DNA of 59,231 bases from PMNU01 sp035479375 (GCA_035479375.1 DATIIT010000007.1:1-59231), one strand, 5' to 3'. Shown: positions 1 to 11,430, counted from the stretch's first letter. Program-made: numbers and translations. Notes: generated from the sequence alone by a model not told the origin.

Positions 1-1556
1 CTAACGAAGGCACCAGCATCAACCAAAAAGTGGTGGTTAACACCGGCGACAAAGTGAAGGCTGGCGACGTGCTTATTGAGGGCATGTCCATCCAGGGCGG
101 GGAACTCGCCTTGGGCAAAGACTTGGTGGCCGCGTTCATGCCCTGGAGCGGCTACAACTTTGAAGACGCTATTATCATCAGCCGTAAGCTGGTGGAAGAT
201 GACACGCTTACCAGTATCCACATCGTGGACTTCATGATTGAAGTGCGCGAGACCAAGCTGGGGCCAGAAATCGTCACCCGCGACATCCCCAATGTGTCTG
301 AGGACGCGCTGCGCCACCTGGACGACGGCGGCATTGTGCGCATCGGCGCCGAGGTGCACCCCGGCGACATCCTGGTAGGTAAGATTACCCCGAAGGGCGA
401 ACAAGAGCTGAGCTCTGAAGAGCGCCTGCTGCGCGCCATCTTTGGTGAAAAAGCCAAAGAGGTCCGCGACACCTCGCAGCGCATGAGCAACGGCAAGCAC
501 GGCAAAGTGGTTGGCGTGAAGGTGTTTAGCCGCGAGAACGGCCACGAGCTGAAAGCCGGCGTGCTGATGCAAATCCAGGTCTTTGTGGCCCAGATGCGCA
601 AGATTAGCGTTGGCGACAAACTGGGTGGACGGCACGGGAACAAGGGCGTTATCGCCCGCATCCTGCCGGTGGAAGACATGCCGTTCATGGAAAATGGCCG
701 CCCGGTGGACATCATTTTGAACCCGCTCGGCGTGCCGTCGCGTATGAACCTCGGCCAGCTGTTTGAGACGCACCTTGGCATGGCCGCGCGCGCGTTGGGC
801 CTGAAGGTTGCCAGCCCGTCGTTTAACGGCGTGCCGCAAGACAAAATCCAGAGCCTGCTTGGCGACGCCGGCCTGCCGGAAGACGGCAAGCAGCAGCTGT
901 TCGATGGCCGCACCGGCGAAGCGTTTGCCGAGCGCACCACCGTGGGCAGCATGTACATGATCAAACTCAACCACATGGTGGCAGACAAAATCCACGCCCG
1001 CTCAACCGGCCCGTACACCATGGTCACCCAGCAGCCGCTCGGCGGTAAGGCCCAAAACGGTGGCCAGCGCTTTGGTGAAATGGAGGTGTGGGCCCTGGAA
1101 GCGTATGGCGCCAGCGCCACGCTGCAGGAAATGCTCACCATTAAATCAGACGACGTCTATGGCCGTTCCAAGGCGTACGAATCCATCATTAAGAAGACCG
1201 AGATCGTCGGGCCAAAGGTGCCGGAAAGCTTCAACGTGCTCGTGAAGGAGCTGCAAGGCCTGGGCCTGAAGGTTGACCTCGTGGCCAGCAACAAGTTGGT
1301 AGACGCCGAAGAGGTGCTCGCCACCAACGTCCGCGACGAAGCCGTCAACCAAGCCGAAGTAGAAGTCCCAGCCCCCAGCATCTCTGACGTTGACGTCACC
1401 GAAGACGCCGCCGTGGACGAATTCATGACCATGGAAGGCGAAGTCACTGACGAAGAAGAGAACATCCCCGTTGCCAGCAGCGCCACTGATGACGACGATC
1501 TGGACGAAGACCTAGAAGTCACCGAAACAGACACTAACGAGGAGGAGGTAGCGTAA
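1..1556 (+). CDS. rpoB: RNA polymerase beta subunit, 3' part (5' end outside window)
   Basis: C-terminal half of the catalytic beta subunit of RNA polymerase. The frame is already open at base 3, so the gene enters from upstream. The segment GDKLGGRHGNKGV near base 615 and the block GGQRFGEMEVWALEAYGA near 1060 are the conserved regions that contact the nucleic acid and the beta' subunit. The last ~60 residues are an acidic Asp/Glu-rich tail beyond the conserved core; such tails are lineage-specific. The stop TAA shares its final A with the ATG of rpoC, indicating translational coupling. Identity is certain; only the N-terminal half is missing. Confidence 0.98.
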   Translation, partial: NEGTSINQKVVVNTGDKVKAGDVLIEGMSIQGGELALGKDLVAAFMPWSGYNFEDAIIISRKLVEDDTLTSIHIVDFMIEVRETKLGPEIVTRDIPNVSEDALRHLDDGGIVRIGAEVHPGDILVGKITPKGEQELSSEERLLRAIFGEKAKEVRDTSQRMSNGKHGKVVGVKVFSRENGHELKAGVLMQIQVFVAQMRKISVGDKLGGRHGNKGVIARILPVEDMPFMENGRPVDIILNPLGVPSRMNLGQLFETHLGMAARALGLKVASPSFNGVPQDKIQSLLGDAGLPEDGKQQLFDGRTGEAFAERTTVGSMYMIKLNHMVADKIHARSTGPYTMVTQQPLGGKAQNGGQRFGEMEVWALEAYGASATLQEMLTIKSDDVYGRSKAYESIIKKTEIVGPKVPESFNVLVKELQGLGLKVDLVASNKLVDAEEVLATNVRDEAVNQAEVEVPAPSISDVDVTEDAAVDEFMTMEGEVTDEEENIPVASSATDDDDLDEDLEVTETDTNEEEVA

Positions 1557-4500
1557 TGCGCCGTTATTCATCTGGCACAAACATTGCGGACTTTGACGCT
1601 GTCCGCTTGGCCGTAGCCTCTGCCGCCGACATTTTGGACTGGTCCTACGGCGAAGTTACCAAGCCGGAGACCATCAACTACCGTACCCAAAAGCCGGAGC
1701 GCGACGGGCTGTTCTGTGAGCGCATCTTTGGGCCGGTAAAGGACATCAACCCGCACGACGCCAAATACAAGGGCGTGCGCAGCCGCGAAGCTGCTGTGGA
1801 CAAGAACGGCGAGCTGGTCACTAAGAGCATTGTCCGCCGCGAGCGCATGGGCCACATTAGCCTGGCCGTGCCGGTGGCACACATTTGGTTCCTGCGCGGT
1901 ACGCCGTCGGCCATTGGTTTGCTGTTGGGCGTCACTGTGAAGAACCTGGAGCGCGTGGCTTACTTTGCCAGCTACATCATCAAGCGCGTCAACACCGAGA
2001 AGCGCGACAAGTACCGCGCCGACAAAGAAGCCGAGTTTGCTGCGGCCAAAGAAGCCATCAAGCTTCGCTTTGAAAAAGAAGCTGAGGCCGAGGGCGCCAA
2101 CGTCAAGGCCCTGGCCGAGATGCAAACCAAGGAGCTCGCCGAAGTCGACAAGGACTTTGAGCTGCTGAAGGCCCAGCTCGACTCGCTGGAGAAATTGCAC
2201 CTTATTTCCGAGGCCGACTACCGTGCGCTGCCGGACGAGCTGCGTAGCCTAATTGAAGTCGGCATGGGCGGCCAAGCGCTGAAGAACCTGCTGGACGAAA
2301 TCGACCTGAAGGCCCTGATCGCCGAGCTGACCACCGAAGCCGAAGAGGCCAAGGGCCAGCGCAAGAAGAAGCTCATGAAGCGCCTGCGCCTGCTGGAAAG
2401 CATGGAGCGCGCCGGCATTGAGCCTAATTCTATGTGCCTGAGCGTGCTGCCGGTGATCCCTCCGGACCTGCGCCCCATGGTGCAGCTCACCGGCGGCCGG
2501 TTTGCCACTAGCGATTTAAACGACCTCTACCGCCGCGTCATCAACCGTAACAACCGCCTCAAGAAGCTCATTGAGCTGAACGCGCCGGAAGTTATCCGCC
2601 GCAACGAACAGCGCATGCTGCAGGAGGCCGTGGACGCACTCATTGACAACAACAGCGCGCGCTCCGGCCGCGCCGTGGCCGCCACCGGCCAGCGCCGCCG
2701 CCTGAAGTCTTTGAGCGACATGCTGAAGGGTAAGCAAGGGCGTTTCCGCCAGAACTTGCTTGGTAAGCGCGTGGACTACTCCGGCCGCTCGGTCATTGTT
2801 GCCGGCCCGGAACTCAAGATTAGCCAATGTGGCCTGCCCAAGATGATGGCTTTGGAATTGTTCAAGCCGTTCGTTATCGGTGAGCTGATTGCCCGCGAGC
2901 AAGCCCACAACATCCGTTCAGCCACGCGCATGATCGAAACCGGCGAATCGGCCGTATGGGACGCGCTGGACGAAGTCATCCGCGGCAAGTATGTGCTTTT
3001 GAACCGCGCACCGTCATTGCACCGCCTGTCCATCCAGGCCTTCATGCCGGTCCTCATCGAAGGCCGCGCCATCCAGCTGCACCCGCTCGTCTGTAAGGGC
3101 TTTAACGCCGACTTCGACGGCGACCAAATGGCCGTCCACCTGCCACTGAGCGACGAAGCCCAGGCCGAGGCCCGCGACATCATGGCCGCTAACGCCAACT
3201 TGCTGAAGCCGGCCGACGGCACGCCGATCCTGCACATCGAGCAAGACATGGTGCTTGGCTGCTACTACCTCACCTACGAGCGCCCCAGCGTTTCTGGCAA
3301 GGCACTGCGCCCGTACCTAAGCCTAGAAGAAGCGCTCATGGCGCTGGACGCCGGCGTTATCAAGCTGCAGAGCCGCGTGCGCCTGCCGTTCCGCGGCGAG
3401 GTCCGCGAGACCACCATTGGCCGCCTGCTGTTCAACGAAGTCTTCCCCGAAGATTTTCCGTTCCAGGACGAGCCTATGACCAAGAAGAAGCTCCAGCAAG
3501 TCATGGCCTTGGTGTACACCAAATATGGCCAGGCGCAGACCGCCGAGATCGCCGACATCCTGAAGGACCTTGGCTTTAAGGTAGCCACCATGTCCGGTAT
3601 TTCCATGGGCATGGGTGACTTTACCAGCATCGACGGCATGGACGGCGCTATTAAAGAAGGCGAGGAGCGCGCCGCAGCCATCTCTGAGCAGTACGAGCAA
3701 GGCTTCATCACCGAAGAAGAACGCCACCGCCTGACGGTAGACAACTGGACCAAGATCGACTCCCGCGTGCAGGAAATGCTGTCGCAGCAGATGGTCGGCC
3801 AGGAATCCACCATGGCTATCGCCATCACCTCTGGTGCGCGTGGTAACATCTCCCAGATGAAGATGTGTGTGGGTATGCTGGGCGTCTTCCAGGACGCCGG
3901 TGGCCGCGTCATTGAGCTGCCGATTAAGTCTGGCTACATCCACGGGCTCGACCCGCTCGAGTACTTCACCGGTACCCGCGGCACCCGCAAGGCCTTGATT
4001 GACATCGCCCTGAAGACTGCCGACGCCGGCTACCTGACCCGCCGTTTGGTGGACGTCGCCCAAGATGTCTTTACTATCGACGCCGTTGACAACGAAGAGC
4101 TCGACCCGGGCTTCGCCATGCACCGTTCCGACGCCGAGGAAATCGGCGTGGACTACGCCACCCGCCTGGAAGGCCGCTACGCCGCCCAGCCGGTGAAGGG
4201 CCACCTGAAGCGCGGCGACCTCATCACCCGCGACATCGCCAAGGCCATTGAGGCCGACGACAAGCTCGACGGCGTGAAGATCATGTCTGTGCTGAGCGCC
4301 ACCAGCGTGCACGGCGTGCCGCAGAAGTCTTACGGCGTGGACCCGGCCACCGGCAACATGGTTGCCAGCCACCACCCCATCGGCGTCATTGCCGCGCAGT
4401 CCATTGGTGAGCCGGGCACCCAGTTGTCCCTGGACTCCAAGCACCGTTCCGGCGCCGTTATGGCCGACGACACCGCCCAAGGCCTCTCGCGTATCGAAGA

Positions 4501-5377
4501 GTTGTTCGAAATCCGCACCCCGAAGGGCCAGGCCTACCTCACCGACATCGCCGGCGTGGCCAACGTCTGGGAAGACGGCGACCACTACGTGGTACAGGTG
4601 ACTGCCAAAGACAAAGAAAACTTGGCCTTCAAGCTCGGTGAGCGCATTGCCAAGGTCAAGAGCGGCACCGACGTTGCTGTAGGCGACGTCATCGCCAGCC
4701 TGGAAGACGGCTCAGAGCCCATTATCGTCCCCATGGCCGGCAAGGCCGAGGTGACCGACAAGTCCATCATCGTCACTCCTGCTGGCCAAAGCGTGGTGCG
4801 CTATGAAATCCCTGGCTTCAAGCAGATCATGGTGCAGGACGGCGACAGCGTTGTAGCTGGCCAGCGCCTGACCAACGGTTCCATCAACCTGCCGGAGCTC
4901 ATGCGCCTGCAAGGTGTGGAATCCACCCAACGCTACATCATGAACGAGATCCTGCGCATCTTTGCGGCGCAGGGGCAAAACATCGCTGACAAGCACCTGG
5001 AAATCATCGTGCGCCAGATGTTCAGCCGCGTGCAAATCGAGGAAGCGGGCGACAGCGAATTTGTCACCGGCGACGTCGTGAGCAAGCTGGCAGCCGTGGA
5101 AGCCAACGACGACCTGACCACCCGCAAGAAGACGCCGGCCAAGTACAACCAGCTGATCTTGGGTATCACCAAGGCCTCGTTGAGCACCGACTCGTTCTTG
5201 AGCGCCGCATCCTTCCAGGACACGACGCGTGTGTTGATCGCTGCTGCCACATCTGGCCGCATCGACAAGCTGTTCGGCCTGAAGGAAAACGTCATCTTGG
5301 GCCGCCGCATCCCGGTAGGCACTGGCTGGCGCTCCGAAGAGGACCGGCTCGCCGAAGACCGGTCTGCCGAGGACTAA
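1556..5377 (+). CDS. rpoC: RNA polymerase beta' subunit lacking both zinc sites
   Basis: Largest RNA polymerase subunit, 1273 aa, complete. The catalytic magnesium motif NADFDGDQMAVH is at residues 517-528. A helical, charged insertion at about residues 145-215 in the clamp resembles the coiled insertion of actinobacterial-type beta' (from memory, not aligned). Oddity: the N-terminal zinc ribbon has lost its cysteines. Where relatives have CxC, this protein has P66 and D68; where they have CxxC, it has V81 and N84. In the second zinc site the usual C..C..C around the GVCxxCYG motif is A915, P922 and S925. Flanking residues (RRERMGHI; GVIAAQSIGEPGTQL) are intact, so this is loss of metal ligands, not domain loss. 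Overlaps rpoB by one base. Confidence 0.98.
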   Translation: MRRYSSGTNIADFDAVRLAVASAADILDWSYGEVTKPETINYRTQKPERDGLFCERIFGPVKDINPHDAKYKGVRSREAAVDKNGELVTKSIVRRERMGHISLAVPVAHIWFLRGTPSAIGLLLGVTVKNLERVAYFASYIIKRVNTEKRDKYRADKEAEFAAAKEAIKLRFEKEAEAEGANVKALAEMQTKELAEVDKDFELLKAQLDSLEKLHLISEADYRALPDELRSLIEVGMGGQALKNLLDEIDLKALIAELTTEAEEAKGQRKKKLMKRLRLLESMERAGIEPNSMCLSVLPVIPPDLRPMVQLTGGRFATSDLNDLYRRVINRNNRLKKLIELNAPEVIRRNEQRMLQEAVDALIDNNSARSGRAVAATGQRRRLKSLSDMLKGKQGRFRQNLLGKRVDYSGRSVIVAGPELKISQCGLPKMMALELFKPFVIGELIAREQAHNIRSATRMIETGESAVWDALDEVIRGKYVLLNRAPSLHRLSIQAFMPVLIEGRAIQLHPLVCKGFNADFDGDQMAVHLPLSDEAQAEARDIMAANANLLKPADGTPILHIEQDMVLGCYYLTYERPSVSGKALRPYLSLEEALMALDAGVIKLQSRVRLPFRGEVRETTIGRLLFNEVFPEDFPFQDEPMTKKKLQQVMALVYTKYGQAQTAEIADILKDLGFKVATMSGISMGMGDFTSIDGMDGAIKEGEERAAAISEQYEQGFITEEERHRLTVDNWTKIDSRVQEMLSQQMVGQESTMAIAITSGARGNISQMKMCVGMLGVFQDAGGRVIELPIKSGYIHGLDPLEYFTGTRGTRKALIDIALKTADAGYLTRRLVDVAQDVFTIDAVDNEELDPGFAMHRSDAEEIGVDYATRLEGRYAAQPVKGHLKRGDLITRDIAKAIEADDKLDGVKIMSVLSATSVHGVPQKSYGVDPATGNMVASHHPIGVIAAQSIGEPGTQLSLDSKHRSGAVMADDTAQGLSRIEELFEIRTPKGQAYLTDIAGVANVWEDGDHYVVQVTAKDKENLAFKLGERIAKVKSGTDVAVGDVIASLEDGSEPIIVPMAGKAEVTDKSIIVTPAGQSVVRYEIPGFKQIMVQDGDSVVAGQRLTNGSINLPELMRLQGVESTQRYIMNEILRIFAAQGQNIADKHLEIIVRQMFSRVQIEEAGDSEFVTGDVVSKLAAVEANDDLTTRKKTPAKYNQLILGITKASLSTDSFLSAASFQDTTRVLIAAATSGRIDKLFGLKENVILGRRIPVGTGWRSEEDRLAEDRSAED

Positions 5378-5400
5378 CCTAGACACCAGGAATGGAGAAG

Positions 5401-5425
5401 CAACGGGCCGCAATAGGGCCCGTTG
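5401..5425 (+). terminator. Hairpin after rpoC without U-tract
   Basis: Perfect 9-bp stem CAACGGGCC / GGCCCGTTG with a 7-base loop, 24 bases after the rpoC stop and 12 bases before the next start codon. There is no T-run after it, so it may be a weak terminator, an RNase processing site or a translation-modulating hairpin for the downstream hypothetical gene. Confidence 0.5.
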
Positions 5426-5437
5426 CTGGGTAGCACT

Positions 5438-6202
5438 ATGAAGACCAGCGAAGAACGGGCGATGATGGCCGACGTTGCCAGCCTTGCCCACATACCTCGG
5501 GGCGGCGGTTTGAGGCGTAGCAACATGGACGCCGCCTGGGGCCTGGCACAAGGTGATATGTGGGCCGGGCAAATCCACTTTACGGCGTATGTACTGTCGC
5601 TGCGCTCTGCTATTGGGGCAGATGCGCTCGCCAGATACATTAAGTACTGGTCGGCAAGAGACGCCGAGGAGGCTTTAATAATCCCATGGACGGCTGGCTC
5701 CAATGCCCGCAGAAGAGCGGCCGAGAACCAGCAAATGAGATACCAGGCAATTTGCCGAGCTAGCCTGCCCGCTATGGAAGGCTACAGCCGTCTGTTGCGC
5801 GGCGTTATGGGCTGGCAAACTGATTGGCAGGAGAGGTGCATGGGTGTACCGGACTACCCGCCAGAAATGCTCACCGCCGACTGTCCGCCAGACCTGGCGG
5901 TTGCCAAAATAATCCCCGGGGCAATTATAGAACGCGAGCAACCCGGGCTCCCGCACGAATGCGCATCCGCGCAACTGCGGAATTACGTGCGGCACTTGCA
6001 TGATGAGGGTGCTGCCATCGTCGAGTCGCACGGCCTAGATAGCGCGGAATGCCAAGATAATTTCGCGCGGGCAGACGCGGCCACAGCTGCCCGGTGGCTG
6101 GTAGAACATATGCTGTATGAAGTTGGCTGCGGCGCCTGGCCGGAGGCTGTGGTTAGCCAGCCCCTGGAGCCCACTCTTGCGACAAGCCATAAAAACTGCT
6201 AG
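5438..6202 (+). CDS. Hypothetical protein between rpoC and rpsL
   Basis: 254 aa, soluble, no signal peptide or membrane segment, several Cys and Trp residues scattered along its length; not recognised. I chose ATG 5438 over a TTG at 5423 because the TTG lies inside the hairpin's 3' arm. Codon use is looser than in the flanking genes (ATA, CTA and AGG or AGA appear here and are nearly absent from rpoC and rpsL), consistent with low expression or foreign origin. Its stop TAG forms part of the -10 element of the rpsL promoter. It sits between rpoC and rpsL, which are often direct neighbours in bacteria. Function unknown. Confidence 0.7.
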   Translation: MKTSEERAMMADVASLAHIPRGGGLRRSNMDAAWGLAQGDMWAGQIHFTAYVLSLRSAIGADALARYIKYWSARDAEEALIIPWTAGSNARRRAAENQQMRYQAICRASLPAMEGYSRLLRGVMGWQTDWQERCMGVPDYPPEMLTADCPPDLAVAKIIPGAIIEREQPGLPHECASAQLRNYVRHLHDEGAAIVESHGLDSAECQDNFARADAATAARWLVEHMLYEVGCGAWPEAVVSQPLEPTLATSHKNC

Positions 6203-6205
6203 AAT
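6177..6205 (+). promoter_or_regulatory. rpsL operon promoter
   Basis: TTGCGA (6177-6182), 17-base spacer, TAGAAT (6200-6205), preceded by TGC as an extended -10. The -10 overlaps the stop codon of the upstream hypothetical gene. The start codon of rpsL is ~100 bases downstream, leaving a leader that contains the ribosome site AAGGAG. Confidence 0.75.
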
Positions 6206-6311
6206 AACAGAGTTATCACTAAGCAGCCTGAGCTAGGCGGCCTACGCGTTGGCAGAGTTGGCACTCGCCCGCGCGCGCCTGTGGCGGAAGTCTGCAATCT
6301 AAGGAGTAAAA

Positions 6312-6725
6312 ATGCCAACAATCAACCAGCTTGTCCGCAAGCCGCGTTCCAAGGTGACTGGCAAGAGCAAGTCGCCGGCGATGCTGCGCGTGGTCAACAG
6401 CCTCAAAACCAAGACCTACGAAAAGGCCAGCCCGCTGAAGCGCGGCGTCTGTGTAAAGGTTACCACCAAAACCCCCAAGAAGCCGAACTCGGCCTTGCGT
6501 AAGGTTGCCCGCGTGCGCCTTACTAACGGCTACGAAGTGTGGGCTTACATCGGCGGCGAAGGCCACAACCTGCAGGAGCACGCTATGGTGCTGGTGCGCG
6601 GTGGCCGCGTCAAGGACCTTCCGGGTGTGCGCTACCACATTGTGCGCGGCGCCCTCGACCTCCAAGGCGTCAACAACCGTAAGAAAGCCCGCAGCAAGTA
6701 CGGCGCCAAGAAGGAGAGCAAGTAA
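6312..6725 (+). CDS. rpsL: Ribosomal protein S12
   Basis: 137 aa, decoding-centre protein of the 30S subunit. The conserved block TPKKPNSALRK is at about residues 54-64, with both lysines of the streptomycin-determinant region in the usual sensitive state, and GGRVKDLPGVRYHIVRGALD follows. The region between RKPR and RGVC is about a dozen residues longer than in E. coli S12, as in the long S12 form of several phyla. The ribosome site AAGGAG is at 6301-6306. The stop overlaps the start of rpsG (TAATG). Confidence 0.97.
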   Translation: MPTINQLVRKPRSKVTGKSKSPAMLRVVNSLKTKTYEKASPLKRGVCVKVTTKTPKKPNSALRKVARVRLTNGYEVWAYIGGEGHNLQEHAMVLVRGGRVKDLPGVRYHIVRGALDLQGVNNRKKARSKYGAKKESK

Positions 6726-7204
6726 TGCCCCGCCACAAGACCAAGGCGCTGGTGCGCGACGTCGCCCCAGACCGCCTCTACAACAGCGTGCAAGTAAGCC
6801 GCATCATTAACCGCGTTATGCGCGACGGCAAAAAGCAAGTCGCCGAGCGCTTGGTGTACACCGGCATGCAAAAGGCCGCCCAGAAACTCAAGGTGGACAA
6901 CCCACTGGAAGTCTTTGAGAAAGCCTTGGCCAACATCCAGCCGCACATGGAAACCCGCAGCCGCCGCGTTGGTGGCGCCAACTACCAAATCCCGTTTGAG
7001 GTCAAGGGCCAGCGCCAGCAGCACCTCACCACCATGTGGTTTGTAGCTGCCGCGCGCAGCCGCAAGGGCATCGGCATGGCCGACCGCCTGGCCGCCGAGC
7101 TCATGGAAGCATACAACAACCAAGGCGCGGCCGTGAAGAAACGTGACGACGTCCACAAAATGGCCGAGGCCAACCGCGCCTTCGCGCACTTTGCCCGCAC
7201 GTAA
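6725..7204 (+). CDS. rpsG: Ribosomal protein S7
   Basis: 159 aa, primary 16S rRNA-binding protein that nucleates the 30S head. The motif RRVGGANYQIP and the preceding basic N-terminus (MPRHKTKALVRDV) are characteristic. Its start overlaps the S12 stop by one base. In most bacteria fusA follows directly; here two unknown genes intervene. Confidence 0.97.
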   Translation: MPRHKTKALVRDVAPDRLYNSVQVSRIINRVMRDGKKQVAERLVYTGMQKAAQKLKVDNPLEVFEKALANIQPHMETRSRRVGGANYQIPFEVKGQRQQHLTTMWFVAAARSRKGIGMADRLAAELMEAYNNQGAAVKKRDDVHKMAEANRAFAHFART

Positions 7205-7273
7205 TCCGTGTTGCGTGCGCCCGCCACACCGCAATAGAGCCCGCAAACCCTAACATACGTTCCGGGAGGCTGC

Positions 7274-8020
7274 ATGCCGCGTACAATCACCGAGCTAGAC
7301 CTGAGTTTTATGAGGCACGCCGCCATCGAGGGGGCGTGGGTGCCGGTTAGTAGCGCTGCCGATGCCGGCCGGATCGCCCTGGGCGGTATCCGTGACGGCA
7401 ACGTCACTGGCGGGGTTATTGCTGCCGATGATTTAACTGGCAGCCGTCTTGAACATGTTACCGCAAGCATCCTGGCCGTCCGCCGGCTGCTCGGGGCTCC
7501 GGAAAGCAGCGGGCTGGCTCAAGAGCTTCGGTATAGGCGTGACTTAGTACGGAGCAGCTTCATCACCACCACGGTTGACCTCGCGTCTAACGAGCCGGTG
7601 GCGCGGACGCGCATCGAGCGGCCCACTGCTAGTGAAATCGCCCGCTTTGCTAATTTGGCGAAGTTCGACCCTGGTTTCATCGATACTGCTTACCAAGTCA
7701 ACCGGGCCGCTGCACTGGAGCTTGATACGCCTGATGGCCCAGCCACCCGTCATACCACAGCATACGCGCTAAAGGCTGAGGAAATCGACGAGTACTTCAG
7801 TGGCGACTGGCTGAGCCCAGAGGACGCCGTAATGCGGCGCCAAGATGAGCTGGAAAGTGCCCGCGCGACCCTGGCAGAGGACCTCCGGCCCCTTATCCAG
7901 CACGCAATCACCGGCGCCGTGCCATACGCAGACATGAGCACTGCCGCCAGAAATATGGCGCGCTGCGAACCCGGAGCGGGCATCATACAACACCACTATC
8001 CCAGGTCTCCACTGGCCTAG
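7274..8020 (+). CDS. Hypothetical protein, first of a tandem paralogous pair
   Basis: 248 aa, soluble, no recognised domain. Ribosome site GGGAGG lies 6-11 bases before ATG. It aligns by eye with the next gene: a segment SSFITTTVDLAS here matches GSFVSTAVEFGE there, RQDELESARATLAEDL matches RQQELGEARDSLAEAL, and the C-terminal ARNMARCEPGAGIIQHHYP matches VHNVMRHNPTQAVLNTYFG. The two therefore arose by duplication and have diverged strongly. It lies between rpsG and fusA. Function unknown. Confidence 0.75.
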   Translation: MPRTITELDLSFMRHAAIEGAWVPVSSAADAGRIALGGIRDGNVTGGVIAADDLTGSRLEHVTASILAVRRLLGAPESSGLAQELRYRRDLVRSSFITTTVDLASNEPVARTRIERPTASEIARFANLAKFDPGFIDTAYQVNRAAALELDTPDGPATRHTTAYALKAEEIDEYFSGDWLSPEDAVMRRQDELESARATLAEDLRPLIQHAITGAVPYADMSTAARNMARCEPGAGIIQHHYPRSPLA

Positions 8021-8047
8021 AGTGGAAATAAGGAACAAGGAGTACCT

Positions 8048-8803
8048 ATGGCACGCATCCCAATGACCGAAGTTAACCCGGTGACCCAGCTAGATCTGCG
8101 CTTTCTGAGTGCCACAAACGTGCTCGCCCAGCACCCGTCGGCGGGGGTTGCGGAGGTAGGCGCCACTGCGGCGCGGTATTTGCGCATGGGCACATTGAGC
8201 CCGTCGGACGTACACACCGCGCCGCTGGAGGGCGACCGCTTGCGTAGTCTAGTAGCCATCACTGCCATCACCCACAATCTGGTGGGTGCGTACGGCATGA
8301 CCAACGAGAGCCTGAAGAGAACCGTGCCTTTTGCATACCACGGCCTCGTCATAGGCAGTTTTGTCTCCACGGCCGTGGAATTTGGTGAGGGGCGCCAGGG
8401 GCGGGCCTTGGACGCGATTGACATCATAGACGGCGACCAGCGTGAACGGTTCGCCCAACTGGCGCAGAGTGAGCGCAGGCTCGACCGCCTCGGTACCGCG
8501 CTGTCCGATATCGGCGGCGCATTGACGCGCCCAGATGGTTCGGCGCAAGACCACATCGACATATACCACGGCAGCATCCTCGAAATCTCAGCCAAATACG
8601 GCGCCACTCCTGACGCCGGGCCGGGCCGCCAGCAAGAACTTGGTGAAGCCCGCGACAGCCTGGCCGAAGCGTTGACGCCCATTGCCCTCGATGCCGTCAC
8701 CGGCCTCGGCGCACACGAGGCAGACGTCCTAGTGCACAACGTGATGCGCCACAACCCCACGCAGGCAGTCCTCAACACATATTTTGGCCAGCCACAGGCA
8801 TAG
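8048..8803 (+). CDS. Hypothetical protein, second of the tandem pair
   Basis: 251 aa, soluble, paralogous to the preceding gene along most of its length (see that entry). Ribosome site AAGGAG is 6-11 bases before the ATG. The N-terminal ~20 residues precede a region that lines up with the start of the sister protein (TQLDLRFLSAT against TELDLSFMRHA). Both are probably co-transcribed with rpsG because no terminator separates them. No catalytic motif is visible; function unknown. Confidence 0.75.
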   Translation: MARIPMTEVNPVTQLDLRFLSATNVLAQHPSAGVAEVGATAARYLRMGTLSPSDVHTAPLEGDRLRSLVAITAITHNLVGAYGMTNESLKRTVPFAYHGLVIGSFVSTAVEFGEGRQGRALDAIDIIDGDQRERFAQLAQSERRLDRLGTALSDIGGALTRPDGSAQDHIDIYHGSILEISAKYGATPDAGPGRQQELGEARDSLAEALTPIALDAVTGLGAHEADVLVHNVMRHNPTQAVLNTYFGQPQA

Positions 8804-8820
8804 CCAACAGCGTCGTTATC

Positions 8821-8829
8821 TGATAAAAT
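8821..8829 (+). promoter_or_regulatory. Extended -10 upstream of fusA
   Basis: TGATAAAAT: the TGn extension followed by TAAAAT (8824-8829), 33 bases before the fusA ATG. The -35 region is poor (TAGCCA at 17 bases), so this relies on the extended -10. Confidence 0.45.
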
Positions 8830-8862
8830 AGCCGCAAAGCAATTAATAAGTAATAGGAACGT

Positions 8863-10947
<2,085 letters not shown>

Positions 10948-10968
10948 ATAGCGGGCTGGTGCGGTGGT

Positions 10969-11373
10969 ATGGATATATTTTCTGATCGCTGTCGCACTGG
11001 CCGTTGCCCCATCGCCGAGCACATGCGCCCGGAAACTTACGCCGGGCTGGGCGAACTGCTGCTGCGCCCCTGTCCGGGCCCTGCCGGGGTGGAGCCGGGC
11101 ACCGCGGGCGGTGCGCAGCGGCCACTTTGCTCGCTCGACTATGAAGTTTTGGAAGCGGTGACCGCCGACTACGACACCGTCCCACCTGAGTTGCTTGACC
11201 CTCTGGAACGCGCCACGCATGCCCTTGCCACCGGCAAGCTTGCCTACTACGACCTGCCGCCACTCGACGACGACCCACAAGCGGAGGCTGCAGCTTTGCG
11301 CGCAGCGCTCGCCCAGATCCCGCAGGACGTACCTCCGTTTGGTGTCGTGCCGCCTACGCCAAGCGCCCACTAA
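10969..11373 (+). CDS. Hypothetical protein between fusA and tuf
   Basis: 134 aa, soluble, acidic and proline-rich C-terminal half, Cys residues near the N-terminus (RCRTGRCP). No recognised family. The start ATG is 21 bases after the fusA stop, with only a GGTGG-like ribosome site. An antisense frame also spans this region, so coding status is less sure than for neighbours. Confidence 0.5.
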   Translation: MDIFSDRCRTGRCPIAEHMRPETYAGLGELLLRPCPGPAGVEPGTAGGAQRPLCSLDYEVLEAVTADYDTVPPELLDPLERATHALATGKLAYYDLPPLDDDPQAEAAALRAALAQIPQDVPPFGVVPPTPSAH

Positions 11374-11401
11374 GCCGGATCTGCATTTTCCCTCAGAGGT
11401 A

Positions 11402-11430
11402 TTTACACCGTAAACACTTTACGGTACAAT
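11402..11430 (+). promoter_or_regulatory. tuf promoter with embedded inverted repeat
   Basis: TTTACA (11402-11407), 17-base spacer, TACAAT (11425-11430). The spacer contains a perfect inverted repeat, ACCGTAAA (11407-11414), CAC, TTTACGGT (11418-11425), which touches both promoter hexamers. This is a plausible repressor operator. Confidence 0.7.

Noticed and set aside
3323..4585. 420-aa open frame antisense to rpoC
   Set aside because: Shadow of the GC-rich codon bias of rpoC; low-complexity Gly/Val/Ala composition and no ribosome site. Similar long antisense frames over fusA (9697-11370), tuf (11491-12696) and the GH15 gene (47153-48538) were rejected for the same reason.
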